A stretch of 64,000 nt of DNA, taken from positions 3,127,001 through 3,191,000 of the forward strand of contig NZ_CP069396.1 of the NCBI RefSeq assembly GCF_016887565.1, in the 5' to 3' direction. Positions within the stretch are counted from its first letter, which is position 1. Every line of letters begins with the position of its first letter. A program made the translations under genes and the position numbers. This stretch comes from Archangium violaceum. GTDB lineage: Bacteria; Myxococcota; Myxococcia; Myxococcales; Myxococcaceae. Shown one piece after another: positions 1 to 6,902 of this stretch. The notes under the pieces were generated by a model. The model worked only from the letters and a program-made list of their open reading frames with translations, searched no databases and was not told the origin of the DNA.

Positions 1-364
1 CAGCGCGCTTGCTCGAGTGGCCATCCGACAGGACGATCTCGGTGCGCGCTTCGCTCGCCGGACGCAGCGGGCCCTTGAACGAGGGCTTCCGGCAATAGAA
101 GGCGCCATCGAAGCTCAGGACCGATTCTCCCCGCTCCTCGAGGGAGAAGGTGTCTCCGTTGACGGTGAAGCGGGTGTCCTCGGGGATGCGGTAGCAGGGG
201 GAGTCCCGGTCCCAGTCGAATCCGAAAGAGAACGAGTCGTGGTCACTGACCGAGCTGACCTGCGTGTAGAGCGTCGGACCCGGGATGTCCTTCAGGTCCC
301 GGTCGAGGGTAGCGGGTCCGCAGGCCGTGGTGAGGATCGCGAAGAGAGGGACGAGCTTTTTCAT
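1..364 (-). CDS. putative lipoprotein, 3' end outside window
   Basis: An open frame on the minus strand starts at an ATG at 364 and runs off the left edge, so only about 121 residues are visible. The N-terminus (MKKLVPLFAILTTACGP) is a bacterial lipoprotein signal: two lysines, a hydrophobic stretch and a lipobox LTTAC with the lipidated Cys at about residue 15. The mature part is polar and rich in Asp and Ser, and I recognise no domain. It is probably anchored in the outer or inner membrane. It follows another lipoprotein gene on the same strand after about 145 bp, and that gap holds two hairpins, so the two may be separate transcripts. The lipoprotein call is fairly safe and the function is unknown. 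Confidence 0.7.
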   Translation of the reverse strand, partial: MKKLVPLFAILTTACGPATLDRDLKDIPGPTLYTQVSSVSDHDSFSFGFDWDRDSPCYRIPEDTRFTVNGDTFSLEERGESVLSFDGAFYCRKPSFKGPLRPASEARTEIVLSDGHSSKRA

Positions 365-380
365 GTGCGAGCCCCTAAGC

Positions 381-424
381 ACGCGCCGCGCCAATCCCTC
401 GGAACAGGGGTTTACGCGGCGCGT
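381..424. other. 10-bp perfect inverted repeat upstream of the lipoprotein
   Basis: ACGCGCCGCG (381-390) and CGCGGCGCGT (415-424) are perfect reverse complements separated by 24 bases. The repeat lies 17 bp before the start of the minus-strand lipoprotein at 364, so it would sit in that gene's leader. It could be a leader hairpin, or a second terminator for the gene ending at 510. It has no T-tract. Confidence 0.4.
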
Positions 425-454
425 CGTGCAGGGGGGTGCACAGGGACGGCACAC

Positions 455-486
455 GAGGGACGCACGATGCACAGCGTGTGTCCCTC
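455..486 (-). terminator. stem-loop after the Cys-rich lipoprotein gene
   Basis: GAGGGACGCAC (455-465) pairs with GTGTGTCCCTC (476-486), an 11-bp stem with one non-Watson-Crick position and a 10-base loop. It lies 24 bp downstream of the stop of the minus-strand gene at 510. There is no U-tract, so it may be a 3' protective hairpin and not a classical intrinsic terminator. Confidence 0.35.
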
Positions 487-509
487 GCTTCATGAGACGA
501 GAGGGGGAC

Positions 510-854
510 TCAGTCCTGGTTGACGCAGACGGAGTTGGCGTTGCCCTTGAATCCGCCCACGCAGCGGTAGCCACTGCGGCAGTCCGCCTGCGTCTCGCAC
601 TTGAGGAAGCAGGCCGACACGTCGTTGGAGGCTCCCTCGCTCACGCAGGTGCTGCCCGAGGGACAGGTGTCGTCCTTGCCGGGCACGCAGCTCTGGGAGC
701 AGTAGCCCCCAGGGGTGTAGTCCTTGTTGGTGATGCAGAAGCCCATGTCCCCACAGTCGACATCCGTGGTGCAGGCATCGCCCACCGTCGAGCCACAGCC
801 CACGAGTCCCAGTCCCAGCAGCACCGCTCCCAGTACGTTCCAGCGCAGCTTCAT
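510..854 (-). CDS. small cysteine-rich lipoprotein
   Basis: A protein of 114 residues starting at the ATG at 854, preceded by a good ribosome binding site (GGAGG, 8 bp upstream). An in-frame start further upstream exists but would add a charged, non-signal-like extension. The N-terminus (MKLRWNVLGAVLLGLGLVGC) has a lipobox LVGC. The mature part carries about 13 cysteines in spaced pairs such as CTTDVDC and CETQADC, a disulfide-rich pattern common in secreted myxobacterial proteins. It is probably exported and lipid-anchored. No enzymatic motif is seen. It precedes another lipoprotein gene on the same strand, and the acyl-CoA dehydrogenase gene is divergent. Confidence 0.75.
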   Translation of the reverse strand: MKLRWNVLGAVLLGLGLVGCGSTVGDACTTDVDCGDMGFCITNKDYTPGGYCSQSCVPGKDDTCPSGSTCVSEGASNDVSACFLKCETQADCRSGYRCVGGFKGNANSVCVNQD

Positions 855-1004
855 GGTGTCACTTCCTCCGGAGTCCGAATCAACCACGGTTGAGAAGGGG
901 CGGGCCTGTCGCTACTACCGCCCTGATGCACCGCGCCATATCTTGCCCGGCGCGGTGGCACAACTGCCTCCCGAGCGGGGAGGCAACCTCCTGGAGGATT
1001 CCGA

Positions 1005-2810
1005 ATGGCCGCAGTGCTCGAGCAGGCTCGTCCCGGTGAGGTTCCCGTCGGTGGCGCCTTCCTCTTCAGTGACGTGGGCTCCGTTCGCATCATCACGCCC
1101 GAGCTGTTCAGCGAAGAGCAGCGTCTCTACCTGAAGACGGCGCTCCAGTTCTCCCAGGAGCAGGTGCTCCCGCAGGCGGACAAGATCGAGGCCAAGGACA
1201 ACGCGCTGCTGCGCGACCTGCTGCGCCGCGCTGGCGAGCTCGGTCTGTTGATGATCGACATTCCCGAGGCCTATGGCGGCCTGGGCCTGGACAAGACCAC
1301 CTCGCTGCTCATCGCCGAGGCCATGAGCCTCAATGGCTCGTGGTCCGTGTCCTTCGGCGCGCACACGGGCATCGGTACGCTGCCCATCGTCTGGTTCGGC
1401 GACGACGCCCAGAAGCGCAAGTACCTGCCGAGGCTGGCCACCGGCGAGCTCATCGCGGCCTATGCGCTCACCGAGCAGGGCAGTGGCTCGGACGCGCTGG
1501 GGGCCAAGACGAAGGCCGTGCTGTCCCCGGACGGCAAGGAGTGGATCCTCAACGGTTCGAAGCTCTACATCACCAACGCGGCCTTCGCGGACGTGTTCGT
1601 GGTGTTCGCCAAGGTGGACGGCGACAAGTTCACCGGCTTCATCGTGGAGCGCGGCACGCCCGGCTTCACCGTGGGGCCCGAGGAGCACAAGATGGGCATC
1701 CGCGGCTCCTCCACGTGCCCCCTCTACTTCGAGGACGCGCGCCTTCCCCGGGAGAACCTGCTCGGGGAGGTGGGCAAGGGGCACAAGATCGCCTTCAACA
1801 TCCTCAACTATGGCCGGCTCAAGCTGGGCGCGGGGGTGATCGGCTCCATGAAGCTGAACCTGCGCAACGCGCTGCTCTTCGCGCAGGAGCGCAAGCAGTT
1901 CAAGACGCCCATCGCGAGCTTCCCGCTCATCCGCGAGAAGCTGGCGCGGATGACCACGCTCATCTACGCGGTGGAGAGCATGACCTACCGCACGGCGGGC
2001 CTGGTGGACGCGGCGCTCGCCGGGGCGGACAAGACGGCCGCGGACTACGAGGCGCGCCTCATCGCGGCCATCGAGGAGTACGCCATCGAGTCCTCCATCA
2101 TGAAGGTGTACGGCTCGGAGGCGCTCGGGTACCTGGTGGATGACGCGGTGCAGATCCACGGTGGCGCGGGCTACATCGAGGAGTACCCGGTGGAGCGGGC
2201 CTACCGGGACGCGCGCATCAACCGCATCTTCGAGGGCACCAACGAGATCAACCGGATGCTCATCGCGGGCATGCTGCTCAAGCGCACGCTGAAGGGCACG
2301 CTGCCGCTCTTCGAGGTGGCGCAGGCGGTGGACGAGGACCTGGTGTCGGGGCGGCTGCCGAAGGCGCGGGTGCGGGACGAGCTGGCGGCGGAGGAGCAGG
2401 CGGCGGAGAACCTCAAGAGGCTGGCCATCTACACGCTGAAGGTGGCGGCCGAGGCGTTCGGTCCGAATATCGAGGAGCAGCAGGTGGTGCTGGCGACGGT
2501 GGCGGACATCGTGATGGACGCGTACGCGCTGGACTCGATGGTGACGCGCACGCGCCAGGCGGAGGTGGATGGGAAGCTCGACGCGGCGCGGGTGGCGATG
2601 ACGCGGCAGTACAGCACCGAGGCCAACGCCCGCTCCTACGATCGAGCCCGCATCGCGCTGTGCGCCGCCGCGAAGGGGGACGCGCTGAAGGAGCACCTGA
2701 AGAAGGTGGCGCCGCTGGAGCTCTTCACGCCGTACGATCCGGTGGAGCTGCGCGAGACGGTGCTCAAGTCCGTGGAAAAGGCCACCGGCTACCCGCTCTC
2801 CGCGGTGTAA
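1005..2810 (+). CDS. acyl-CoA dehydrogenase, long FadE/VLCAD-like type
   Basis: A 601-residue flavoprotein predicted to introduce the trans-2 double bond in fatty acyl-CoA, the first step of beta-oxidation. Family signatures are visible: the flavin/substrate loop YALTEQGSGSDA at about residue 158, LNGSKLYITNA at about 183, and near residue 390 the block QIHGGAGYIEEYPVERAYRD followed by IFEGTNEINR. The Glu in FEGT is the expected catalytic base. The C-terminal extension of about 170 residues beyond the usual 380-residue core fits the very-long-chain class. The start is an ATG with GGAGGA 7 bp upstream. It seems to be a single-gene transcript, with a hairpin 8 bp after the stop. Substrate chain length cannot be read from the sequence. 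Confidence 0.93.
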   Translation: MAAVLEQARPGEVPVGGAFLFSDVGSVRIITPELFSEEQRLYLKTALQFSQEQVLPQADKIEAKDNALLRDLLRRAGELGLLMIDIPEAYGGLGLDKTTSLLIAEAMSLNGSWSVSFGAHTGIGTLPIVWFGDDAQKRKYLPRLATGELIAAYALTEQGSGSDALGAKTKAVLSPDGKEWILNGSKLYITNAAFADVFVVFAKVDGDKFTGFIVERGTPGFTVGPEEHKMGIRGSSTCPLYFEDARLPRENLLGEVGKGHKIAFNILNYGRLKLGAGVIGSMKLNLRNALLFAQERKQFKTPIASFPLIREKLARMTTLIYAVESMTYRTAGLVDAALAGADKTAADYEARLIAAIEEYAIESSIMKVYGSEALGYLVDDAVQIHGGAGYIEEYPVERAYRDARINRIFEGTNEINRMLIAGMLLKRTLKGTLPLFEVAQAVDEDLVSGRLPKARVRDELAAEEQAAENLKRLAIYTLKVAAEAFGPNIEEQQVVLATVADIVMDAYALDSMVTRTRQAEVDGKLDAARVAMTRQYSTEANARSYDRARIALCAAAKGDALKEHLKKVAPLELFTPYDPVELRETVLKSVEKATGYPLSAV

Positions 2811-2817
2811 CCCCCCT

Positions 2818-2838
2818 CCCTCTCCCTCTGGGAGAGGG
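2818..2838. terminator. perfect 9-bp hairpin after acyl-CoA dehydrogenase
   Basis: CCCTCTCCC (2818-2826), a 3-base loop TCT, and GGGAGAGGG (2830-2838) form a perfect stem starting 8 bp after the stop codon. It lies between convergent genes and could serve both. There is no long U-tract. The CCCTCTCC/GGGAGAGGG motif is a recurrent intergenic palindrome in high-GC proteobacterial genomes. Confidence 0.55.
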
Positions 2839-2879
2839 TCGGGGTGAGGGTATACAGCCCCGTGTCCGTTACCCTCGGC

Positions 2880-3602
2880 TCACGGCATCTTCATCACCGC
2901 ATCCATGCCGAAGCAGATGCGGGCGCGCCAGGGAGGCGGAGGCATGGACTCGAGGGAGAGCAGCTTCTCCAGCCGCTCGACCGTGTCCGGGCGCAGGGTG
3001 CCGAAGGTAACGCCGAAGGTGGGAAGCACCTCGGGGCCACCGGCGGAGGTCCAGGCGATCTCCCCGTGCAGCATGAGGGTGCCCAGGGTCAGCTCCATCT
3101 CCAGGAGGAAGGGCATGCCGACCTTCACCGAGGTGGGCAGGGCGGGGGCCTCCACCTCGAGCCCCACGCCGCCGCGCGACAGGTCGCGCACGAAGAAGGG
3201 GGGAGCGAAGGGGGTCTCCTCCTCCATGGCGGGCAGGTGCAGGGGGATGCGCGGGTAGCGGCGCAGCTTCTCGAAGGCCTGCATGTCGAAGACGCGCTGC
3301 AGCACCGCGTCCAGCCCGCCCCGGTCCTGGCCCGGGTCGTACTTCACGGTGATCATGTACCGCTCGCCGGGCTGGGGCGTCACGCGCACCACCTCGCCCA
3401 CCACCTCCACCGGCGTGGTCACCCCGGGGTTGTGCATCTCGAACACGAAGCGCGTGCCCACCGGCAGGCTCTTGCGTGTCTGCAGCGTCACGCCTCCCCG
3501 GCCGATGCTGCGGGTGTACTCACTCAGCAGGGCCTCGGGCTTCTTGTAGGCCACCTTGAGGCGGACCTCGCCGAGGGCTTGTTTCGTCGCGGTCTGGCTC
3601 AT
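2880..3602 (-). CDS. tandem PilZ-domain protein (TIGR02266-like)
   Basis: A protein of 240 residues starting at ATG 3602 with GGGGAG 8 bp upstream. Upstream in-frame codons lie in a terminator-like region and are unlikely to be used. The first PilZ-like domain (about residues 8-100) has the EYTRSIGRGGV block typical of the myxobacterial paralogue family. The second (about 110-225) carries both c-di-GMP motifs, RRYPR (RxxxR) and DLSRGG ((D/N)xSxxG). It probably binds c-di-GMP or acts as a structural adaptor in gliding, pilus or exopolysaccharide control. The first domain lacks a clear RxxxR, so only the second is likely to bind nucleotide. It lies alone, convergent with the acyl-CoA dehydrogenase. 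Confidence 0.85.
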   Translation of the reverse strand: MSQTATKQALGEVRLKVAYKKPEALLSEYTRSIGRGGVTLQTRKSLPVGTRFVFEMHNPGVTTPVEVVGEVVRVTPQPGERYMITVKYDPGQDRGGLDAVLQRVFDMQAFEKLRRYPRIPLHLPAMEEETPFAPPFFVRDLSRGGVGLEVEAPALPTSVKVGMPFLLEMELTLGTLMLHGEIAWTSAGGPEVLPTFGVTFGTLRPDTVERLEKLLSLESMPPPPWRARICFGMDAVMKMP

Positions 3603-3645
3603 GGGTACTTCTCCCCTGGAAGGGCTGGGTCCCTGATCATAGGAC

Positions 3646-3686
3646 AAAAACGAGGCCGGGCCTCCAAAGTGGAAGTCCCGGCCTCG
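3646..3686 (-). terminator. intrinsic terminator of the lipoprotein gene at 3711-4322
   Basis: Read on the minus strand, a 10-bp GC stem (CGAGGCCGGG at 3651-3660 pairing with CCCGGCCTCG at 3677-3686, 16-base loop) is followed directly by a run of T (AAAAA on the + strand at 3646-3650). It starts about 25 bp after the stop of the minus-strand gene and meets the usual criteria for a rho-independent terminator. Confidence 0.85.
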
Positions 3687-3710
3687 GGAAGACGACAGCA
3701 CGCAGAGCGA

Positions 3711-4322
3711 CTAGGCCTGCGGCAGCTCACCCGCGATGAGGGTGAGGGTCTCGTTGCTGTAGGTGTAGCTGCCTTCCGAGGTCTTGATGGTGCCGTCGGT
3801 CACGATCTTCACGCTGCCCGAGTGCAGCGAGGAGGCGGTGAGGTCCATGGTCAGCTTCACGTCCGCGTCGACGAAGTCGGAGACGTCGCCCTCGATGGTC
3901 AGCTTGCCCTTGAGGGTGGTGATGAAAGAGAAGCTGGCGCTGCCGTTGCCCACCTGCGAGGCGAACTGGAGCGTGGTCACCATGGTGCCGTTGTACTCGT
4001 TCTTCCCGTCCTCGCTGCAGGCGTCGTAGGTGACGCTGTACTTGAGGCTGCCGACCGGACCGGGATTGCTCAGGTCCAGCGTCAGGCCCGCCGTGCCGCC
4101 CTCGGAGCACTTGGCGGTGATGGTGATGTTGGTGGCACCGCTGGCCAGCGCCTGGTCCAGCAGCCGCTGCTCGGTCTTGCCGTCACGTCCCAGCGGCTTC
4201 GAGGCCTGGTACGCGGCCTGGGCGGCGCCCTCCTTGCCACCCCCCAGCTTCGCACCACCACCACAGGCCGCCAGGCCCGCCGCCATCGCGGAGACAACCA
4301 TCAGACGAGAGAAGCGCGTCAT
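3711..4322 (-). CDS. putative lipoprotein, beta-rich
   Basis: A 203-residue protein with an N-terminal lipoprotein signal (MTRFSRLMVVSAMAAGLAAC, Cys at residue 20) followed by a Gly/Lys-rich linker. The rest is Ser/Thr/Gly-rich with alternating hydrophobics (for example TLKGKLTIEGDVSDFVDAD), suggesting an all-beta fold. Two cysteines (around ITAKCSEG and TYDACSED) may form a disulfide. No catalytic motif was recognised. The gene is transcribed away from mraZ, and its promoter region contains two CCAC boxes 10 bp apart that resemble the MraZ boxes of the dcw promoter in the other orientation. It ends in a good intrinsic terminator. Confidence 0.75.
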   Translation of the reverse strand: MTRFSRLMVVSAMAAGLAACGGGAKLGGGKEGAAQAAYQASKPLGRDGKTEQRLLDQALASGATNITITAKCSEGGTAGLTLDLSNPGPVGSLKYSVTYDACSEDGKNEYNGTMVTTLQFASQVGNGSASFSFITTLKGKLTIEGDVSDFVDADVKLTMDLTASSLHSGSVKIVTDGTIKTSEGSYTYSNETLTLIAGELPQA

Positions 4323-4440
4323 GCGTGTACCTCTTCCTTACCTTGGGAGGGCCCTTGGGCCGCTCCGTTGGGAGTGCCTCGCCCACCGGCCAGGGCTCGA
4401 GGCGTGAGCGACCCCCCTCCGGGGTGCTCAACGGGCGGCA

Positions 4441-4469
4441 GTAATGCAGAGCCGCTCCTCCGGGGTCAA
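4441..4469 (-). promoter_or_regulatory. possible promoter of the 3711-4322 lipoprotein gene
   Basis: On the minus strand TTGACC (4464-4469) and CATTAC (4441-4446) are separated by 17 bp. The -35 is good and the -10 matches consensus at only 3 of 6 positions. The leader would be about 112 nt. About 20 bp upstream lie two CCAC boxes (4486-4489 and 4496-4499), which are GTGG boxes on this strand, spaced 10 bp. Confidence 0.35.
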
Positions 4470-4562
4470 TTCCGCGCTCTCCGCTCCACTTCTTCCCACT
4501 TCTTGAGTGCGCCCCCGTCTTTCCCCCGGACGACACGGGGTTGTACGCGCCTGTTGCATTTC

Positions 4563-4591
4563 TTGACCGGGTAGGGGGCCGCGCGTATTTT
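4563..4591 (+). promoter_or_regulatory. sigma-70-type promoter of the dcw cluster
   Basis: TTGACC (4563-4568), a 17-bp spacer, and TATTTT (4586-4591) make a near-ideal housekeeping promoter in an otherwise GC-rich intergenic region. Transcription would start near 4598, just before the first GTGG box, giving a leader of about 70 nt for mraZ. Confidence 0.75.
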
Positions 4592-4603
4592 CCGCCGCCC
4601 AAA

Positions 4604-4637
4604 GTGGATCGGAGTGGGAAGGGGTGGCGTAATGTGG
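4604..4637 (+). promoter_or_regulatory. MraZ operator: four GTGG boxes at 10-bp intervals
   Basis: GTGG occurs at 4604, 4614, 4624 and 4634, an exact 10-bp period. In bacteria studied so far MraZ represses its own operon by binding direct repeats of (G)TGGG/GTGG at about one helical turn spacing near the mraZ promoter. Here the boxes lie just downstream of the predicted transcription start, well placed to block initiation or escape. Confidence 0.8.
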
Positions 4638-4669
4638 ATCGGCCGGGCTGACAGGGTGGACCTCTCCGC

Positions 4670-5122
4670 GTGTTCCGAGGCGTCTATGAGCACCAGATCG
4701 ACGCGAAGGGGCGAACGAGCCTCCCGGCCAAGCTGCGCGAGACGCTCGTGGGCGGGTACGACGAGCGCCTCATCATCACGACGGCGTTGGACCCCTGCCT
4801 GCACGCCTATCCGGTGCGGGAGTGGGAGCAGCTCGAGGCGGCACTCGCCAAGCGCAACCCGATGGAGCCAGGGGTGAAGACGCTCATGCGGCTCTACGTG
4901 GCCAGCGCCCAGGAGTGCCCGCTGGACAAGCTGGGGCGCGTGCTGATTCCGCCGTCGCTGCGCGCCCACGCGGGGTTGGACAAGGACGTGGTGTGGGCGG
5001 GGATGGTGAAGGTGATTGAGCTGTGGAGCCGCGAGGGCTGGGCCAGGGCCCAGGAGGAGGCGCGCAAGGAAGCCTCCAGCGCGGACGTCATGCGCGTGCT
5101 CACGGAGCTGCGCTCGCTGTAG
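4670..5122 (+). CDS. mraZ: transcriptional regulator MraZ
   Basis: A 150-residue DNA-binding protein, first gene of the dcw cluster. It has two SpoVT/AbrB-like half-domains, each with the family DxxxR signature: [14 protein letters not shown] near residue 11 and [14 protein letters not shown] near residue 88. The start is a GTG giving the canonical N-terminus [14 protein letters not shown]. No upstream start is compatible with family alignments. MraZ proteins form ring-shaped oligomers that bind GTGG-type repeats and regulate the cluster, and four such repeats lie 33-66 bp upstream. The usual length is 140-150 residues, so the protein is complete. A STAS-domain gene separates it from rsmH, its normal neighbour. 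Confidence 0.95.
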   Translation: MFRGVYEHQIDAKGRTSLPAKLRETLVGGYDERLIITTALDPCLHAYPVREWEQLEAALAKRNPMEPGVKTLMRLYVASAQECPLDKLGRVLIPPSLRAHAGLDKDVVWAGMVKVIELWSREGWARAQEEARKEASSADVMRVLTELRSL

Positions 5123-5185
5123 CTGGCTGTAGCGCGCTGTAGCCAAAATCTGGACGGGACGTGGAAATCCCGGGAAGGTGGCGAC

Positions 5186-5563
5186 ATGAACCAGGCAGCC
5201 GAGTCACAGGGCATTCGCGCGGTCTCCAGCGGGCGCGTGGAGACCCTCATGCTCGAGGGGGAGCTTCTGGAGAAGGACCTCGCCCAGGTCTGCGAGGAGC
5301 TCGTGCGCCGCATGCAGCGGGGGCTTCGCAACGTGGTGCTGGACTTCAGCGAGGTGGACCACCTGGACTACCGCGGCGTGCCGGCCCTGGTGGCTCGCGC
5401 CGAGGCCTTCCGCAAGGCGGGCGGGGACATCAAGCTGGCGGGGCTCTCGCCCTACCTGGCCGCCATCCTGCGCGCCGCGGGGGCTCATGACGTCTTCGAG
5501 CTCTACCCCCATATGAACGATGCCCGGGCCGCCTTCGCCATGGCGCGGGCTCCCTTCGTCTGA
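5186..5563 (+). CDS. STAS-domain protein (anti-sigma factor antagonist-like)
   Basis: A 125-residue single-domain protein. Residues 15-115 fit the STAS fold: a beta strand (RVETLMLEGELLEKD), a helix, VVLDFSEVDHLDYRG, and a C-terminal helix/strand. STAS proteins act in partner-switching with anti-sigma kinases or in lipid-asymmetry (Mla) systems. In SpoIIAA-type antagonists the switch Ser lies in a DSSG motif. Here the matching motif is DYRG, so the phosphorylatable Ser is replaced by Tyr, and control by a Ser kinase is unlikely. The gene sits between mraZ and rsmH and appears co-transcribed with the division genes. A link to sigma control or to envelope lipid transport is possible but not shown. 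Confidence 0.75.
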   Translation: MNQAAESQGIRAVSSGRVETLMLEGELLEKDLAQVCEELVRRMQRGLRNVVLDFSEVDHLDYRGVPALVARAEAFRKAGGDIKLAGLSPYLAAILRAAGAHDVFELYPHMNDARAAFAMARAPFV

Positions 5564-5575
5564 TGCGGGCGTCCC

Positions 5576-6484
5576 TTGGCTGACTTCAGCCACCAGACCG
5601 TCCTCCTCCAGGAGACGGTGGATGTCCTTCGACCGGGAGCGGGGAAGGTGATCATCGACGGCACACTGGGTGGGGGTGGTCACACCGAGGCGCTCCTCGC
5701 CCGGGGTGCGACCGTCCTCGGGGTGGACAGGGATCCGGTGGCGCTCGGCGCCGCCCGCGCCCGGCTCGCCGGCTACCCGGGCTTCAGCACCCGCCAGGGC
5801 AACTTCGGGGACCTGCTGGACGTGGCCGCGGACGTGCTGCCGGTGGACGGGGTGCTGGTGGACCTGGGCGTGTCCTCGCCCCAGCTGGACGTGGCCGAGC
5901 GCGGTTTCTCCTTCCAGAAGGACGGGCCGCTGGACATGCGCATGGGCGACACGGGCCGCACCGCCGCCGAGCTCATCGCCGAGGAGGACGAGGCGGAGCT
6001 GCGCCGCATCCTCGAGGAGTACGGCGAGGAGCCCTTCGCCAGGGCAATTGCCCGCGAGCTCAAGCGCACCCCGCCCGTGCGCACCCTGGAGGCCGCCGAG
6101 GTCGTCAAGCGCGCCGTGCCTCGCAAGGCCTGGCCCAACAAAATCCACGTGGCCACCCGCACCTTCCAGGCGCTGCGCATGGCGGTGAACCAGGAGCTGG
6201 AGTCCCTGGAGTCGCTGCTGGCCGCGCTGCCCCGGCTGCTGAAGGTGGGGGGCCGCGCCGCCGTCATCTCGTTCCACTCGCTCGAGGACCGGAAGGTGAA
6301 GGAGACCTTCCGGGAGCTGGTGGGCACCTGCAAGTGCCCGCCCGGGCTTCCGGTGTGCGTGTGCAAGGGCCAGGGAGACTTCGCCCTGGTGACGCGCAAG
6401 GCCATCGCCCCCTCGGACGAGGAGATTTCCGCCAACCCCCGTGCCCGCAGCGCGCACCTGCGCGTGGTGGAGAAGGTACGATGA
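5576..6484 (+). CDS. rsmH: 16S rRNA (cytosine(1402)-N4)-methyltransferase
   Basis: A 302-residue SAM-dependent methyltransferase (formerly MraW) that methylates C1402 in the decoding centre of 16S rRNA. Visible motifs are the SAM-binding [14 protein letters not shown] near residue 29, [11 protein letters not shown] near 96, the GPLDMRM motif, and the C-terminal [11 protein letters not shown]. The start is an unusual TTG (5576), 12 bp after the STAS stop. It gives the family-typical N-terminus [14 protein letters not shown], and no ATG or GTG is suitable. The stop overlaps the ftsL start by 4 bp (ATGA), indicating translational coupling. Length is normal. Confidence 0.95.
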   Translation: MADFSHQTVLLQETVDVLRPGAGKVIIDGTLGGGGHTEALLARGATVLGVDRDPVALGAARARLAGYPGFSTRQGNFGDLLDVAADVLPVDGVLVDLGVSSPQLDVAERGFSFQKDGPLDMRMGDTGRTAAELIAEEDEAELRRILEEYGEEPFARAIARELKRTPPVRTLEAAEVVKRAVPRKAWPNKIHVATRTFQALRMAVNQELESLESLLAALPRLLKVGGRAAVISFHSLEDRKVKETFRELVGTCKCPPGLPVCVCKGQGDFALVTRKAIAPSDEEISANPRARSAHLRVVEKVR

Positions 6485-6891
6485 ACCACAGCAAGCCCAG
6501 CTCTCGTGTCGGTGGGAGTGGCGTGTCGGTCGCCAGTGTGCTGCTGCACCTGCTGCCCGCGGTGCTCCTCTTCGCCCTCTTCGCCGGCGTGGGCATCCTC
6601 CACGTCACGAGCCGCGTGCTGGTGGTGGACATGGGCTACCGCCTCTCCAAGGCCGAGTCCGAGGAGCGCGCCCTCACCCGGGAGAACGACCGGCTGAAGC
6701 TGGAGCTCGCCACGCTGAAGAACCCGGCGCGGCTGGAGAAGCTGGCTCGTGAGAAGCTGGGCATGGCCATGCCCGCGGGCCCGCTCGTCATCGCCCTGCA
6801 GCCGGAGCTGCCGGGCAACAAGCGTCCCGCCCGTGTGGAGGCCCGCGAGGCCCGCACCGTGCGCGTGGCGGAACGCGGCTCGTCGCACTGA
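6481..6891 (+). CDS. ftsL: cell division protein FtsL
   Basis: A 136-residue bitopic membrane protein. A short cytoplasmic N-terminus is followed by a single transmembrane helix (about residues 15-40) and a periplasmic coiled-coil with heptad-like spacing ([20 protein letters not shown]). FtsL forms the FtsQLB complex that links early division proteins to septal peptidoglycan synthesis. Identity rests on topology, size and position between rsmH and ftsI, because FtsL sequences diverge strongly. The ATG start overlaps the rsmH stop, and upstream in-frame codons lie inside rsmH. The tail is Arg/Ala-rich and may be disordered. Confidence 0.87.
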   Translation: MNHSKPSSRVGGSGVSVASVLLHLLPAVLLFALFAGVGILHVTSRVLVVDMGYRLSKAESEERALTRENDRLKLELATLKNPARLEKLAREKLGMAMPAGPLVIALQPELPGNKRPARVEAREARTVRVAERGSSH

Positions 6892-6902
6892 GGGGACTCG
6901 TC

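Noticed and set aside
915-2696. A minus-strand frame of about 590 codons opposite the acyl-CoA dehydrogenase
   Set aside because: Arg/His/Leu-rich low-complexity translation without motifs; the + strand gene has clear family signatures and a ribosome site.
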